Assembly (NCBI GenBank): GCA_036435485.1
Contig: CM071596.1
Location: forward strand, 142,613,501-142,677,500
DNA length: 64,000 nucleotides
Source of the DNA: Saposhnikovia divaricata
Lineage: Eukaryota; Streptophyta; Magnoliopsida; Apiales; Apiaceae
Reading direction: 5' to 3'
Shown here in pieces: positions 1 to 9,522 of the stretch. Under the pieces are notes generated by a model. It saw nothing but the letters and a program-made list of their open reading frames with translations. It ran no database searches and had not been told where the DNA came from. A program made the position numbers and the translations under genes. Position 1 is the stretch's first letter. The number at the start of each line of letters is the position of its first letter.

Positions 1-498
1 TGACCCGGTGATCATCTAATGGAGAACTCATCATCGTTAAAGATGTCGCAAGGTTTTATTTTAAACTGTGAAATTATTTCAATTTTTTTCTTAGTGAGTA
101 GATCAAAAAAATTATGTGCAAGTACACATCCATGATCATCTTATGACAATTGTGATAGAAATTTGAATATTTTTCAAAAATTATGTTGGGCTATTAATAA
201 TATAATAGATAGATAGATTATTTAAGTGATTTATATTTGTCATAATTATATAATCAAAGTGAATATTACAAAATTTTAAGTGCGAAATTTTAACATTAAA
301 TATTAGTGATGTATAAATTTATTTACACTAGTTAAATATATAAAAAGGTATTAATATATCTTTATGATTGTATACAACTGAAAACAAAAATAACTTAACA
401 TACTTGCAAATATGTAATTCAGAGACTCGATTAAGTTATTTAATACAACAACTACAATAATATTTGTTTTTTCAAAAATTTGTTCGAATTTATAGAAT
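1..498. other. AT-rich stretch without recognisable feature
   Basis: Very AT-rich sequence with stop codons in every frame. I see only a short TAGA run near 205-222. No coding, RNA or terminal-repeat signal is visible. Confidence 0.6.
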
Positions 499-506
499 AC
501 CAAGAG

Positions 507-1066
507 TAGGGCTGAGCATTCGGTTCAGTCCGGTCAGAACCGGACCGGACCGAATAAACTGAAAACTGAAATGCTATCTTTTTTCTGGACCGAACCGGAC
601 CGAAGTTTAATTATGTACTGAACCGGACCGAAACGAAACAATTCGGTTCGGTTCGGCCCAGACCGAAAAAACCAATTTTTTTAAAAAGCCTATATTATAT
701 TATAAATAAAGCTAAAATTCATGATTTATCAAAAAAATAATAATAAATTAATCATAACTATTTCACCAACATAGATATAATTACAATTTACAAATTAGAT
801 ATTATAATTATATCTTATAAGATATATATATATATAAAATGTATATAATATAAATATAAAAATTAAAGTATGTATTATTCGGACTATTCGGTCTATTCGG
901 TCCGGACCGATATATTTTTTAAAGAACTGGACCGAACCGGTTTTTATTTTGGTCTATTTGGTCCGGACCGAATAGATCAAATTTTCAGAAAATTAGAACC
1001 GAACTGAACTGAATTTGCACGGTTCGGTTCGGTTTTTCTGTTTCGGTTCGGTTTTGCTCAGCCTTA
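507..1066. mobile_element. Non-autonomous hAT-type MITE (about 560 bp)
   Basis: The left end reads TAGGGCTGAGCA and the right end is its inverted complement with one mismatch (TGCTCAGCCTTA). Flanking 8-bp direct repeats are ACCAAGAG (499-506) and ACGAAGAG (1067-1074), one mismatch. An 8-bp duplication with short terminal inverted repeats is the hAT signature. The subterminal 150 bp at each end are packed with GGTTCGG/CCGAACC and GGACCG motifs in both orientations, like the clustered transposase-binding repeats of Ac/Ds-type elements. The centre is AT-rich and no transposase is encoded, so any movement needed a transposase from elsewhere. Confidence 0.75.
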
Positions 1067-1130
1067 ACGAAGAGATAAGCACAAGAGTAATATTTAAGAT
1101 TTATACGCGAGCAAGTTTATCGTCGCGTAA

Positions 1131-1358
1131 CATTGTTTAGGCATCATTTAGCGTTGTTTATTGCCGTTTAGCACCATTTAGCACCATTTACTGTCGCTTA
1201 ACACCGTTTTAGCGTCGTTTAGCACTGTTTAGTGCCATTTAGCGCCGTTTATCGTCGCTTAACACCGTTTAAGTGTCGTTTAGCTGTTTAGTGTCGTTTA
1301 ACACCATTTGGAGTCATTTAACACCGTTTAAACGTCGTTTAACATCATTTGCTCACCT
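1131..1358. repeat. Decanucleotide minisatellite (TTTAGCRYCG-like)
   Basis: About 22 degenerate copies of a 10-bp unit, roughly TTTAGCACCG or TTTAGTGTCG, run head to tail with occasional 9- or 11-bp units. The array sits about 120 bp before a polypurine tract and 3' LTR, the position where Tat- and Athila-type plant Ty3 elements often carry tandem arrays. It is therefore probably part of that element's 3' untranslated region. Confidence 0.75.
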
Positions 1359-1463
1359 TTGGACATGTATTTAGGTTATCAGGCAACACCCGAAGAGATA
1401 CGATGAGTGCATAAGTCACGAAAGGACCGTTAAAGCTCCTACGAAAAATTGAAGAGTTTTCCT

Positions 1464-1895
1464 AGAAGCTGGGGGCAAATGATATGGGTGAAAATAAACC
1501 CTAAAATACAATTAATATTGCATTAATTATGTTTAAACAATGAGGCCCAATTGAGAGGCCCTAAGTCCTAGTTGGGCTAAGATTCGTTATTCTTGGATCA
1601 AGGACGCGGTCTGTATCGGGGACGCCCGATACAAGGCCCATTTCTAAAATCCTTGATTTGAGATTAAGAGATCAACAAGGAAACTGAATCCTTGATTGGA
1701 ACGATCTAGAACCACCGACTTAGGAGGAGACTAAGCCTCCAAGTGTCCTAACCTTACTCAAAATCTAAGACTTATGAGAACACGAATTAGGTCACGAAAC
1801 ACAAGCGCAACCATTAAAGCTCGAAGCTCAACCCTAGCATTAAATACACACAAACCCTAACCGTAATCTCAAATCCTAGTTTTTATTCCACAACA
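1464..1895 (+). mobile_element. Polypurine tract and 3' LTR of a Ty3/gypsy element remnant
   Basis: AGAAGCTGGGGGCAAA (1464-1479) is a good plus-strand polypurine tract, directly followed by a sequence starting TGATATGGG (1480). A plausible LTR end is the CCACAACA near 1888-1895, after which sequence of another LTR family begins. The internal part lies to the left (1075-1463) and contains the minisatellite but no coding domain. The right boundary is a best guess and no target duplication was found. The polypurine tract wording resembles Tat-lineage elements. Confidence 0.45.
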
Positions 1896-1998
1896 ATTAG
1901 TTTAATAAACTATTTTAGGATCATGTACTTGGGGACTAGCTAAATGCTACGACTCTTTCGCACCACCAGACACGTATAGAAATCTCGAGGACCTATCA
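1896..1998 (-). repeat. Truncated 3' LTR of H1
   Basis: Matches the outer 100 bp of the LTRs at 3922-4248 and 6569-6901, sharing TTTAATAAACTATTTTAGG and ACTTGGGGACTAGCTAAAT. On the minus strand it follows a polypurine tract (AAGAGGGAGGCAA, complement of 1999-2011). Its far side is replaced at 1895 by the LTR of another element. Confidence 0.65.
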
Positions 1999-2477
1999 TT
2001 GCCTCCCTCTTGCACATGAACCTTGTCCGCAAGGTTCGTAAGTCTTTTTTGCAACGTATTAGTGTCATCCCATGTAGCATCGCCAAAGGACAGGCCCTGT
2101 TACTTGGCCAATTGTATTGCAAATATGTTCACCTCTATAAACCTGATCAATATTTAAGATTAACCCCGGTTGACTAAAAATTAGTCCATATGCATCCAAG
2201 GATGTTAACTGGAAGCTGGTGTTCACATTACCACCATTTGTTTTAAAAGCACTAACATGACATACTAGATGAACGTAAGAAGAATCTGGTAGATAAGTCG
2301 ATAATATTCAGGATCCACACTTTCAACACCTTTGTATGCCCTATATAAAATTCGCACCCATGTTTTATGATATGCACAAGAAAACACTTTTTGTTTATAA
2401 TGGTGGTGCCTAAAAAAAACATAATCGTCAACATTAAATGTCACACCATGCCTATGTTTGTATTGAACCCAAAACAC
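1999..2477 (-). pseudogene. Integrase C-terminal (GPY/F) domain and chromodomain of H1
   Basis: The minus-strand frame at 2477-2265 gives VTFNVDDYVFFRHHHYKQK, which lines up with the GPY/F part of Ty3 integrases (usual form FNVGDYVFLKLRPYRQ). A frameshifted continuation contains a weakened HPVFHVS motif (HLVCHVS). Around 2120-2000 the frame contains GDATWDDTNTLQKR and ADKVHVQEGG, the C-terminal half of a chromodomain (usual form EATWED...LEDKV). A stop codon replaces the usual tryptophan just ahead of QGL, and there are frame changes, so it is not functional. In intact chromoviruses the chromodomain binds modified histones and steers integration to heterochromatin. Confidence 0.7.
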
Positions 2478-2489
2478 ATATCTAGTAAT

Positions 2490-2763
2490 ACATATATTTT
2501 CTTGTTTGTATTTACGAATCCACTACCGAAACAGATTTGTTTCACCATCTAAATCATCGAACTTGGGAAACTCTAACAGCCCGATTTTGGAAACAGATGA
2601 AGGCTGATTATCTTAGTTACTTCAAGTTGTTTGTTGTTTGCAAGTGTATCGAGACTAAAACCATTCTCCTTGTTTCCTCCATCCACATGCACTGATAGGC
2701 CAAATTTAGAAGATACAGCATGAGAGAACTTACTGATAGCATCTTCTAGTGATTTCAGTTTTT
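2490..2763 (-). pseudogene. gag N-terminal fragment of H1
   Basis: The minus strand encodes LKSLEDAISKLSHAVSSKF-like sequence near 2760-2700 and FPKFDDLDGETNLFR near 2560-2510, the second matching the start of the retrotransposon gag domain (usual form FPRFDGEDPLGW). In-frame stops and shifts are present. On one side it runs directly into integrase tail sequence (deletion junction near 2478), on the other into the unrelated insert starting at 2764. Confidence 0.55.
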
Positions 2764-3831
2764 CAAGAGATACAGAGGGAGTGAGCAGAAGATGTCGAGA
2801 GAAAAGAAGAAAGAAAGAATAGATAGAACAAAAGTTTAATCAGAAGAAGGATTAGGGAGGAAGGCTACTAATCAAACCTAAACGGAGAAGTTAATTTTGC
2901 TAGTCAGGCAAGTCCTAAGTCCTCTGTTCTTCATTTCACTCTTTTGGCTTTTCTTCAAATTTTTGTAAATTGTTATAATTTGTTTCTTATTTAGTTACTC
3001 TTGTCGCTGCTTATTTCTTCGGTATTGCTTCTAATTTATGTGACTTAATTGGAATTTATTTCAAAATATTGACTTCCATGACAATCCGAATTGAGGTCCA
3101 AAGTGACGGCACAAACATCTGTTGTGTTCTGATTGTTTGTTAAATTGATTACCTATTTATGCGGACATATGTTATTTCCTGGCAATATCTAAAAGATGGT
3201 TAAAAACCCCAATCCCAAATGATGCTTTAAGGGATTTAAGGGGTAAGGCTAAATGATGGTAATCAGCCACTAATGATGGAATATATACATGCATGTCACG
3301 AAATTGATGGCCACTAGAGATGATCACTCTAGTATATGAAGGTTAATTTAGAATGTACACTCTCTTCTTTGTTGTTATATTAAATAATGATGGATTTGTC
3401 CATTTTAATTTCCTATAAAACTGCCAAGTCCCTTGCGTGTTTTCTTTGTAATGGACTTGCTCAGAATTATGATGCTCATATTTGTAAGCTTTAATGATTT
3501 TCAGAAAAGAGGGTCTAGGCCAGTAGCTGGACGGAGGTACAAGTGAGTTTGTTAGAGAGTTGGATGTCATCTATTTTTTATTCCAAAAAGATTCTAGATA
3601 TTCAAAGGCCTAGTGTTCTAAGGAATGAGAAAGTCTTTTGCAATATATTGTAGGGATAATAGTGGTCAGGCTAATGGTTGTAGAAACCCTGTAATTGTCT
3701 TGTTGGTTGCTGCCATGTAAACTCACTTTGGGACCAAAATAGATTGTAAGCTATATACTGAATAATTTATGAAATTTATCGTTCTTCTTTATAAGTTTCG
3801 GTGAATTTAGGCTGTTACAAGTTTGGTATCA
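2764..3831 (+). other. Insert inside H1 gag, ending in an LTR-end and primer-site-like motif
   Basis: This block is absent from the otherwise matching copy at 6342-6568, so it was gained here. Its right end reads TGTTACA, two bases, then TTTGGTATCA (3813-3831), which looks like the end of an LTR plus an initiator-tRNA-type primer-binding site on the plus strand. The body shows no coding domain. I read it as an LTR fragment of an unidentified retroelement; no target duplication was found. Confidence 0.35.
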
Positions 3832-3921
3832 ACTCCATCTCGATTCTTTCTAGTCCAGCCTCAAGATTTTAATTCGTTTCATGTTGAATGCCATTGAAGA
3901 AGTTGACAGCTTTGATACCAA
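3832..3921 (-). pseudogene. gag start and primer-binding site of H1
   Basis: On the minus strand the LTR end CCTAACA is followed at once by TTGGTATCAAAGC (complement of 3909-3921), a primer-binding site for initiator methionine tRNA with one change from TGGTATCAGAGC. An ATG follows within about 20 bases and opens the gag frame continued at 2763. The second copy has the same layout at 6480-6568. Confidence 0.55.
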
Positions 3922-4248
3922 TGTTAGGTCCCAGTCAAAACTATGAAAGTAATCTTATTAAGGCTAAGAAAAAACATGAAATTTTTTCTTTAATTTTTCT
4001 GCATAACCCTCTCATAGAATAGTTGTTACAAATATATGTGACTTCGAGTATACAACTGCTCATCATATCCATAAACTAAACGTAGATGATAATTACCTAT
4101 GCATAACTGCTACTACTAACTACCCATCTTAACATTTTACTAATAAAGTACAACATTAGTAATATTAATAAACTATTTTAGGAACATGTACTTGGGGACT
4201 AGCTAAATACCACCACCAGACGTGTATTGAAGTCTTGAGGACTTGTCA
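3922..4248 (-). repeat. 5' LTR of chromovirus H1 (327 bp)
   Basis: Starts (plus-strand view) TGTTAGGTC and ends GGACTTGTCA. It is roughly 90% similar to 6569-6901 by eye. The right flank (4249 onward) also matches the flank of the second copy, so the two LTRs belong to duplicated loci rather than to two independent insertions. Confidence 0.65.
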
Positions 4249-4616
4249 GTGTTAAATACACTCCAGTCTCATTCCTTGCATGTCCTATCATTTTATGTTG
4301 CTTTTATACTGCTACATTTAGTGCTCTTGATCTCTGCGGATATTGTTTTTTAAAGACACAATATTTTTTAGGAGGCTTTCTTGGTCATCTCACCCTTGTA
4401 ACTTCTGGCTGAGCTTATCCATATCACACATCCATGTATTGAACAAAATTAAAGGACAACTGACAATAGTTCCCCAATTCTAAAGGAGAATGTGCATTTT
4501 GTGTAATCAGCTTTTAACTTGATGCAAGCTTCCGACACCAGGCAGAACTCTCCCCCATTTTGTTGTCAATATTCGACTGTACTCCTAATTTTTAGAACTC
4601 CTTGGTTTTATCAAAG

Positions 4617-4935
4617 AATTCATTTGTCCGAATTGAGCATTATGAGAATTATAGACATTATACAAGCATTCGTAACAATAGTGACCTTGAGTACCACAAA
4701 CTTCACAAAAGTTGTAAGTTTTAGGGGCCACTTGTGACATCTCATTGATACTCATTGGACGTATAGTGGGATCTGTAGTCTGCAATGAGGCAATTCGCTG
4801 AGTTCGTGCCCCCAACATGGAAGAGAGAAGTGCTAAAGTATCAACTTTACCCATAATAACCTGTAAACACTCAACAAAGCCAAGAAAATGTAGTAAAATC
4901 TGCCTCAACTGGAAAAAAGGTTCCAATGAGACCAA
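4617..4935 (-). pseudogene. gag zinc-knuckle fragment of element G
   Basis: The minus-strand frame encodes CEVCGTQGHYCYEC (about 4700-4660), a C-x2-C-x4-H-x4-C zinc knuckle that binds genomic RNA in the nucleocapsid part of gag. It is preceded by a hydrophilic linker resembling the region before the knuckle in plant Ty3 gags. The frame is open from 4935 to 4585, but its upstream end lacks the gag core and its last few codons run into the flanking repeat, so this is a fragment. Confidence 0.6.
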
Positions 4936-4980
4936 GGAAAGAATCTAAACAACTAAATTTAAATCAACAGAAACTAGCCG

Positions 4981-5000
4981 TCTCCCGGGCAGCGGCGCCA
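4981..5000 (-). other. Primer-binding site, Asp-tRNA type, of element G
   Basis: The minus strand reads TGGCGCCGCTGCCCGGGAGA. Its first part complements the 3' end of plant aspartate tRNA (TGGCGCCGTTGCC type) with one mismatch. That choice of tRNA is typical of Athila/Tat-type plant Ty3 elements. It lies six bases from the LTR end. Confidence 0.7.
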
Positions 5001-5006
5001 AAAACT

Positions 5007-6341
5007 TGATGTGTTTTATTATATCTGACCGCAAGCGCACAGTGTCTATTGCTAGTAGAGAATGGCAAGCGGGTCGTATCCAAAAGGCGACAGGTTTATC
5101 AATTTCGATTCAGTTATTATCAATTGTTTCAAGAGCAAAACAATTATGTGAAGAATATTAACTAACTAATTAAACTAAATTAACACTAAGTAAATAGATG
5201 GTTAACAAATTTTTTAAAACCTAGGGCAATCAGGTCCACCATGCTTACACAATAACTGGTTTCTAAGCTAAAGCAATTAATGTGATCACATAACTAAAGT
5301 ATGCTAATCTCTCTCAAGCATTAACACTCTCGAAACATTCAACACAATTAACCAATTTTAGTAATTCGATCAATTAGATAATTAGAGCAATTGTTAATCT
5401 CTTTCAAGCATCAACGCCCTCAGAAATCCAATGATGCTCTCGCACTCAAATTCAATTATGCTAATCATATGTGAGCCTCAAGTAGTAAAATATCTCGATC
5501 TATTACTCCTATTTTCATAGAATTAATTCATGCTATCGGCCGATTACACAAATTAAATATCAAAACATAATCAATTAGAATAACAACAACCAATCAAACC
5601 ACTGTGAAAATCATGCCATGATTAGAGTGCAAAAATGACTTCTCCCTCGATGCCCTAGAAATGACTACTCACTAATACTAAAATTAAACGTAAGAAAAAT
5701 GACGAAGAACATCATATAAAGCAAACACTAATAAACAAGAGAATATAAGTAATAACTTACACTTACATTAATGGTGATGGTACCAAGCTAAACAATGACA
5801 ACCCATGAAAGAGATGAATAAGGAAAAACCATAACTATGTATGTTAAAGTAGCGTGTGTATCTTCCTAACTAAAACTCTTAATAAAATCTGATCCTATAT
5901 TTAATAATAATCAAAGTCTTCTAAAATTTTAATCAATTTACAAATCATCTGTAATGGAATAGGACTCTCCAAATAAAATTCGTAGCTGATCGTGGTCTCC
6001 AGTTTCTGGGCTGTTCCAATTGGACTCTGATCTTTTGCCCAGGTCAAAATTAAATAAAATTCTCTAAGCTTCGCGTGAACTGTAAGATCGTCAAAATCCG
6101 ACTTCTAAAACTCAATATATGGCCCAAACAGTGTAGGCAGCTCGTGTAGCCCAATAATACGAATTTTCTTCTATTTTAGCTCCGAAATAGATCTTTTTCT
6201 CCAGATCCTTCCAAGTTTAGAAATTCCTCATATCCTATAATAAAACATTAAAATCTTTTAAATAAATATCCAAATCAATGTAAAACACAATAAATATGAG
6301 AATAAAATCATCTAAAATATATATAAAAATATATTCTATCA
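5007..6341 (-). repeat. 5' LTR of element G (about 1335 bp)
   Basis: Plus-strand view TGATGTG...TTCTATCA. The outer 400 bp are alignable with the LTR ends at 8480-8878 and 48001-48427 (shared AGCTTCGCGTGGACTGTAAGATC-type wording, GTAGCCCAAT, and a TCTATCA end). The GC-rich start (GACCGCAAGCGCACAG) recurs in a diverged form at about 59115. These LTRs form one superfamily dispersed through the window. Confidence 0.65.
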
Positions 6342-7589
6342 GTTGTTTGCAGGTGTATCGACACTAAAACCAGTCTCCTTATTTCCACCATCCACATGCA
6401 CTGATCGGCCAAATTTAGAAGATACAGCATGAGAGAGCTTACTGATAGCATCTTCTAGTGATTTCAGTTTTTTAAAAACTCCATTCTCGACCCTTTGTAG
6501 TCTAGCCTCAAGATTTCAATTTGTTTCATGTTGGATGCCATTGAAGAAGTTGATAGCTTTGAAACCAATGTTAGGTCCTAGTCAAAACTATGAAAGTAAT
6601 CTTCGTAAGGCTAAGATAAAACATGAAATAATTTCTTTAATTTTTTTGCGTAACCCTCTCATAGAATCGTTGTTACAAATATATGTGACTTCGAGTATAT
6701 AACTGCTTATCATATTCATAAACTGAATATGGATGATAACTACCTATGCATAAGTGCTACTACTAACTACCCATATTAACATATTACTAAATAAAATACA
6801 ACACTAGTAATATTAGTTTAATAAACTATTTTAGGAACATGTACTTGGGGACTAGCTAAATGCCACCACCAGACGTGTATTGAAGTCTTGAAGACCTATC
6901 AGTTTTAAATATACTCCAATCTGATTCATTGCATGTCCTGTCATTTTATGTTGCTTTTATACTGCTACATTTAGTGCTCTTGATCTCTGCAGATAGTGTT
7001 TTCGCAAGACATAATATTTTTTTAGGAGGCTTTCTTGGTCATCTCATCCTTGTAACATCTGGTTGAGCTTAATGGGTCAAAATCCATATCACACATCCAT
7101 GTATTGAACAAAATTAAAGGACATTTGACAATTGTTCCCCACTTCTAAAGGAGAATGTGCATTTTAGGAAATCAGCTTTTAACTTGATGCAAGGTTCTGA
7201 CACCAGGCAGAACTCTCCCCCATTTTGTTGGCAATATTCTACTGTCCTCCTGATTTTGAGAATACTACGAGTACCAGGGATTCTAGCTAGTGCTTTGATA
7301 GCTTGTTTAATTGTATTGTGTATCTTTACATAAAAGGCAATGTTTCATATGTGATCCCTGCTACTAATTCTTTTTGCATGTAAATGATGAATAAGAAAAT
7401 TAACAAACCTAAAAGGTTTTTGATCCGATTGTAAACCTAGATCAAAATACCATTTTTTTTAATGAATCTGATGAATTTATTAGAACTCCTTGATTTTATA
7501 CCCCTCAAAATATTGTTACGCATCCCTTTGCCCACCAAAAACCAAAGAGTTTGATCAGAATCATCATATTCATTAATATAATGGTATCA
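6342..7589 (-). mobile_element. Chromovirus H2: gag start, LTR and flank (second copy)
   Basis: Minus strand: LTR 6569-6901 (333 bp), a decayed primer site (complement of 6556-6568, TTGGTTTCAAAGC) and about 210 bp of gag to 6342, where element G begins. Gag here is uninterrupted and encodes the same LKSLEDAISKLSHAVSSKF stretch. 6902-7589 is flank shared with copy 1 for its first 600 bp. There is no coding capacity beyond the gag start. Element C then entered at 7590-7594. Confidence 0.6.
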
Positions 7590-7594
7590 TGGAG

Positions 7595-8878
7595 TGTTGA
7601 TGTGTATTTTTATGATTTTCATTAACAGGAAAGGACTAATATCAATACCAATTTCAAGTCTTTTATCTCTCACAATCTAAAAGTGTGGAAAAATTTGTGG
7701 GCGTGTGATTATCTACTAATTAATCTAGTAAACAAATAAAAAAACTATATAATAAGTATGAGAGAAAACAATCCAAGAATCGGAGTTCTTCAATTGGCTA
7801 TCATGAATGTCTAATTTGTATCTCTTGTTTCGTTAAAAACAATCCTTCTAATGTTTATAAAATCATCTCCCAAGGTAAATTATAGTGCCTACAATTATCC
7901 CTTGAATGTCACTCCCATGGTCATCCAAAGTAGAACTATAGACTATTAAGAACCAATAATTATCAGTTTCACAATTCGCATATCAATCTCCCGATTTAAT
8001 ACTTAAATTGTGTCTATCATATCGTGTACTAGAATTACAACTCCTCTCCCGATTCGTTATAGTTCCTAGAGATTCAATTAAAATTTTGCGACTCTTCTAA
8101 TTGTATAAAGCGCTCAATAACAGATTAAAAATAACAATAAAATCACAATACAATCAAACAAACATATAACAAGCCAGCGAATACTACCCAACTCTTAGAT
8201 AAAGGCTACTCATGATTGAATAAAACATATATTACCACAAACCAAGTGTATAAGAGTTTAAGTATGAAGAATACAACTTTAAAAGCTTCTCGAAATCAGG
8301 ATGAATTCCTTCACTCCTTCTTCCATTCTCGCTTTCAAGGTGCTTCTCTCCCTTTTCTCTCCAAAGTACGACTATCTCTAAATCTATTATATAATACAAT
8401 ATGTTATGATCTATTCTCTACAATATCTGTATGAACCTAATATACCTAATATAATAAAGAGTTTTTAATGCTTTACAAGAAAATACAAGTAATTTCCCAA
8501 AACAAATTGAATTTTGAATACAAAATTTGTAGTCTGTCTTCCAGGCCTATTTCTGGGCTGATCCAGTTGGAATATTGATATTAGACCACTTCTGAGTTGT
8601 AGATAATTTCGTTAGCTTCGCATGGACTGTAAAATCGCCGAAATCTGATGTCTAGAACTTAAGTTAGGACCCAAACAGTGATTGTTGTGCGTGTAGCCCA
8701 ATTAATCCGAATTTTCTTGTAATTTAAGTCCAAATAAGCTCAATTCCTTCCAAGTTTGGGAATTCTTTATTTCCTGTCTTAAAACATTAAACTCTAATTA
8801 ATGATATCCAATTATTTATAAATTAAAATAAATATGAAGATAAAATCATATAAATACATATAAATATATACTCTATCA
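7595..8878 (-). repeat. 3' LTR of element C
   Basis: Starts TGTTGATG and ends TACTCTATCA. The last 400 bp match the right-hand LTR remnant at 48001-48427 closely, and the LTR of G more distantly. On the minus strand it directly follows a purine-rich tract. Confidence 0.7.
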
Positions 8879-9522
8879 AATATTCCCATACTTAACACTT
8901 TGCATGTCCTCGTGCAACTAATATAATATTTATAACTATTAACTACTAACTGGTGCCACTTCCGTAAGTGATCACGGTTGCATTTGGCATATGCAACAAG
9001 CCCTTTAAACCCCTAGGTAGCCCTAATGAACGAGCGAGGTCTCGTGAGGGCCTATAGTGAATGTACACACAAAATTCATCTAACTCGTGTAAAAGATTGA
9101 ATGCAAATACAACACCACACATACAAGTCCTCTCATGCTCCATCAACTTAAGAATCAAAATGAATATGCAATGTCTTCGTGCCGAAGATGCAAATATTCA
9201 CATAGTCTACCCAAAGAATATGCATAAGTTCTCAAAAGTCCATGTCAAGAGTAAGAATAAGTTGATGACCATGTTAAGCTCACAAGAGTACACCTTTGAG
9301 TCAAAACTTGGGATCTCATATGCAAAACACGTAATAACTCACCTTTCACTCATAAAAGAATATTCACTCAAGAACAAGGGTAAGTGTGTCACTCAATTCC
9401 AACAAAATCATAAGCATGCTTGACATTTAGTATCAATCTAACTTTAACACAACATACACCACTGATGATAATCAAAAGGTCTTTATTTGGGTTGTAACGG
9501 GGCTAGGGACAAGGTATGTCAT
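8879..9522 (-). other. Internal non-coding region of C, left part
   Basis: Continues across nested element A into 33902. No conserved domain appears in any frame. The open frame at 9061-9423 has no recognisable motif. It probably corresponds to the long non-coding stretch typical of large retrotransposon derivatives. Confidence 0.5.

Larger units (their letters stand above)
1896..4248 (-). mobile_element. Chromovirus H1, internally deleted Ty3/gypsy element
   Basis: Read on the minus strand: 5' LTR (3922-4248), primer-binding site (3909-3921), gag N-terminus (3832-3908 and 2490-2763), then integrase C-terminus and chromodomain (1999-2477), polypurine tract, and the start of the 3' LTR (1896-1998). 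Protease, reverse transcriptase, RNase H and most of integrase are missing between gag and the integrase tail, so this is an internally deleted copy. A further 1.06 kb (2764-3831) interrupts gag. The 3' LTR is cut at 1895 by another element. LTR ends are near-perfect inverted repeats (TGATAGGTC and GACCTAACA). The chromodomain places it among chromoviruses; the exact clade is unclear. Confidence 0.65.
2627..4616. repeat. Segmental duplication, copy 1 (partner 6342-7500)
   Basis: The order gag fragment, LTR, 3' flank at 2627-2763 plus 3832-4616 is repeated at 6342-7500. Shared strings include CATGCACTGATNGGCCAAAT, GTGCTCTTGATCTCTGC and AGGCAGAACTCTCCCCCATT. Copy 1 has gained the 2764-3831 insert and lost about 235 bp near 4595 that copy 2 keeps (about 7253-7487). 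Similarity is around 90% by eye. Confidence 0.65.
4617..6341 (-). mobile_element. Truncated Ty3/gypsy element G: 5' LTR, primer site and partial gag
   Basis: Minus strand, from right: LTR 6341-5007, primer-binding site 5000-4981, untranslated leader, then a gag remnant cut at about 4617. Everything downstream of the gag zinc knuckle is missing. The element sits exactly between the two copies of the duplicated chromovirus segment. Confidence 0.65.

Noticed and set aside
9061..9423. 120-codon open frame on the plus strand
   Set aside because: No recognisable motif, lies in the non-coding interior of element C, and its codon use looks random.
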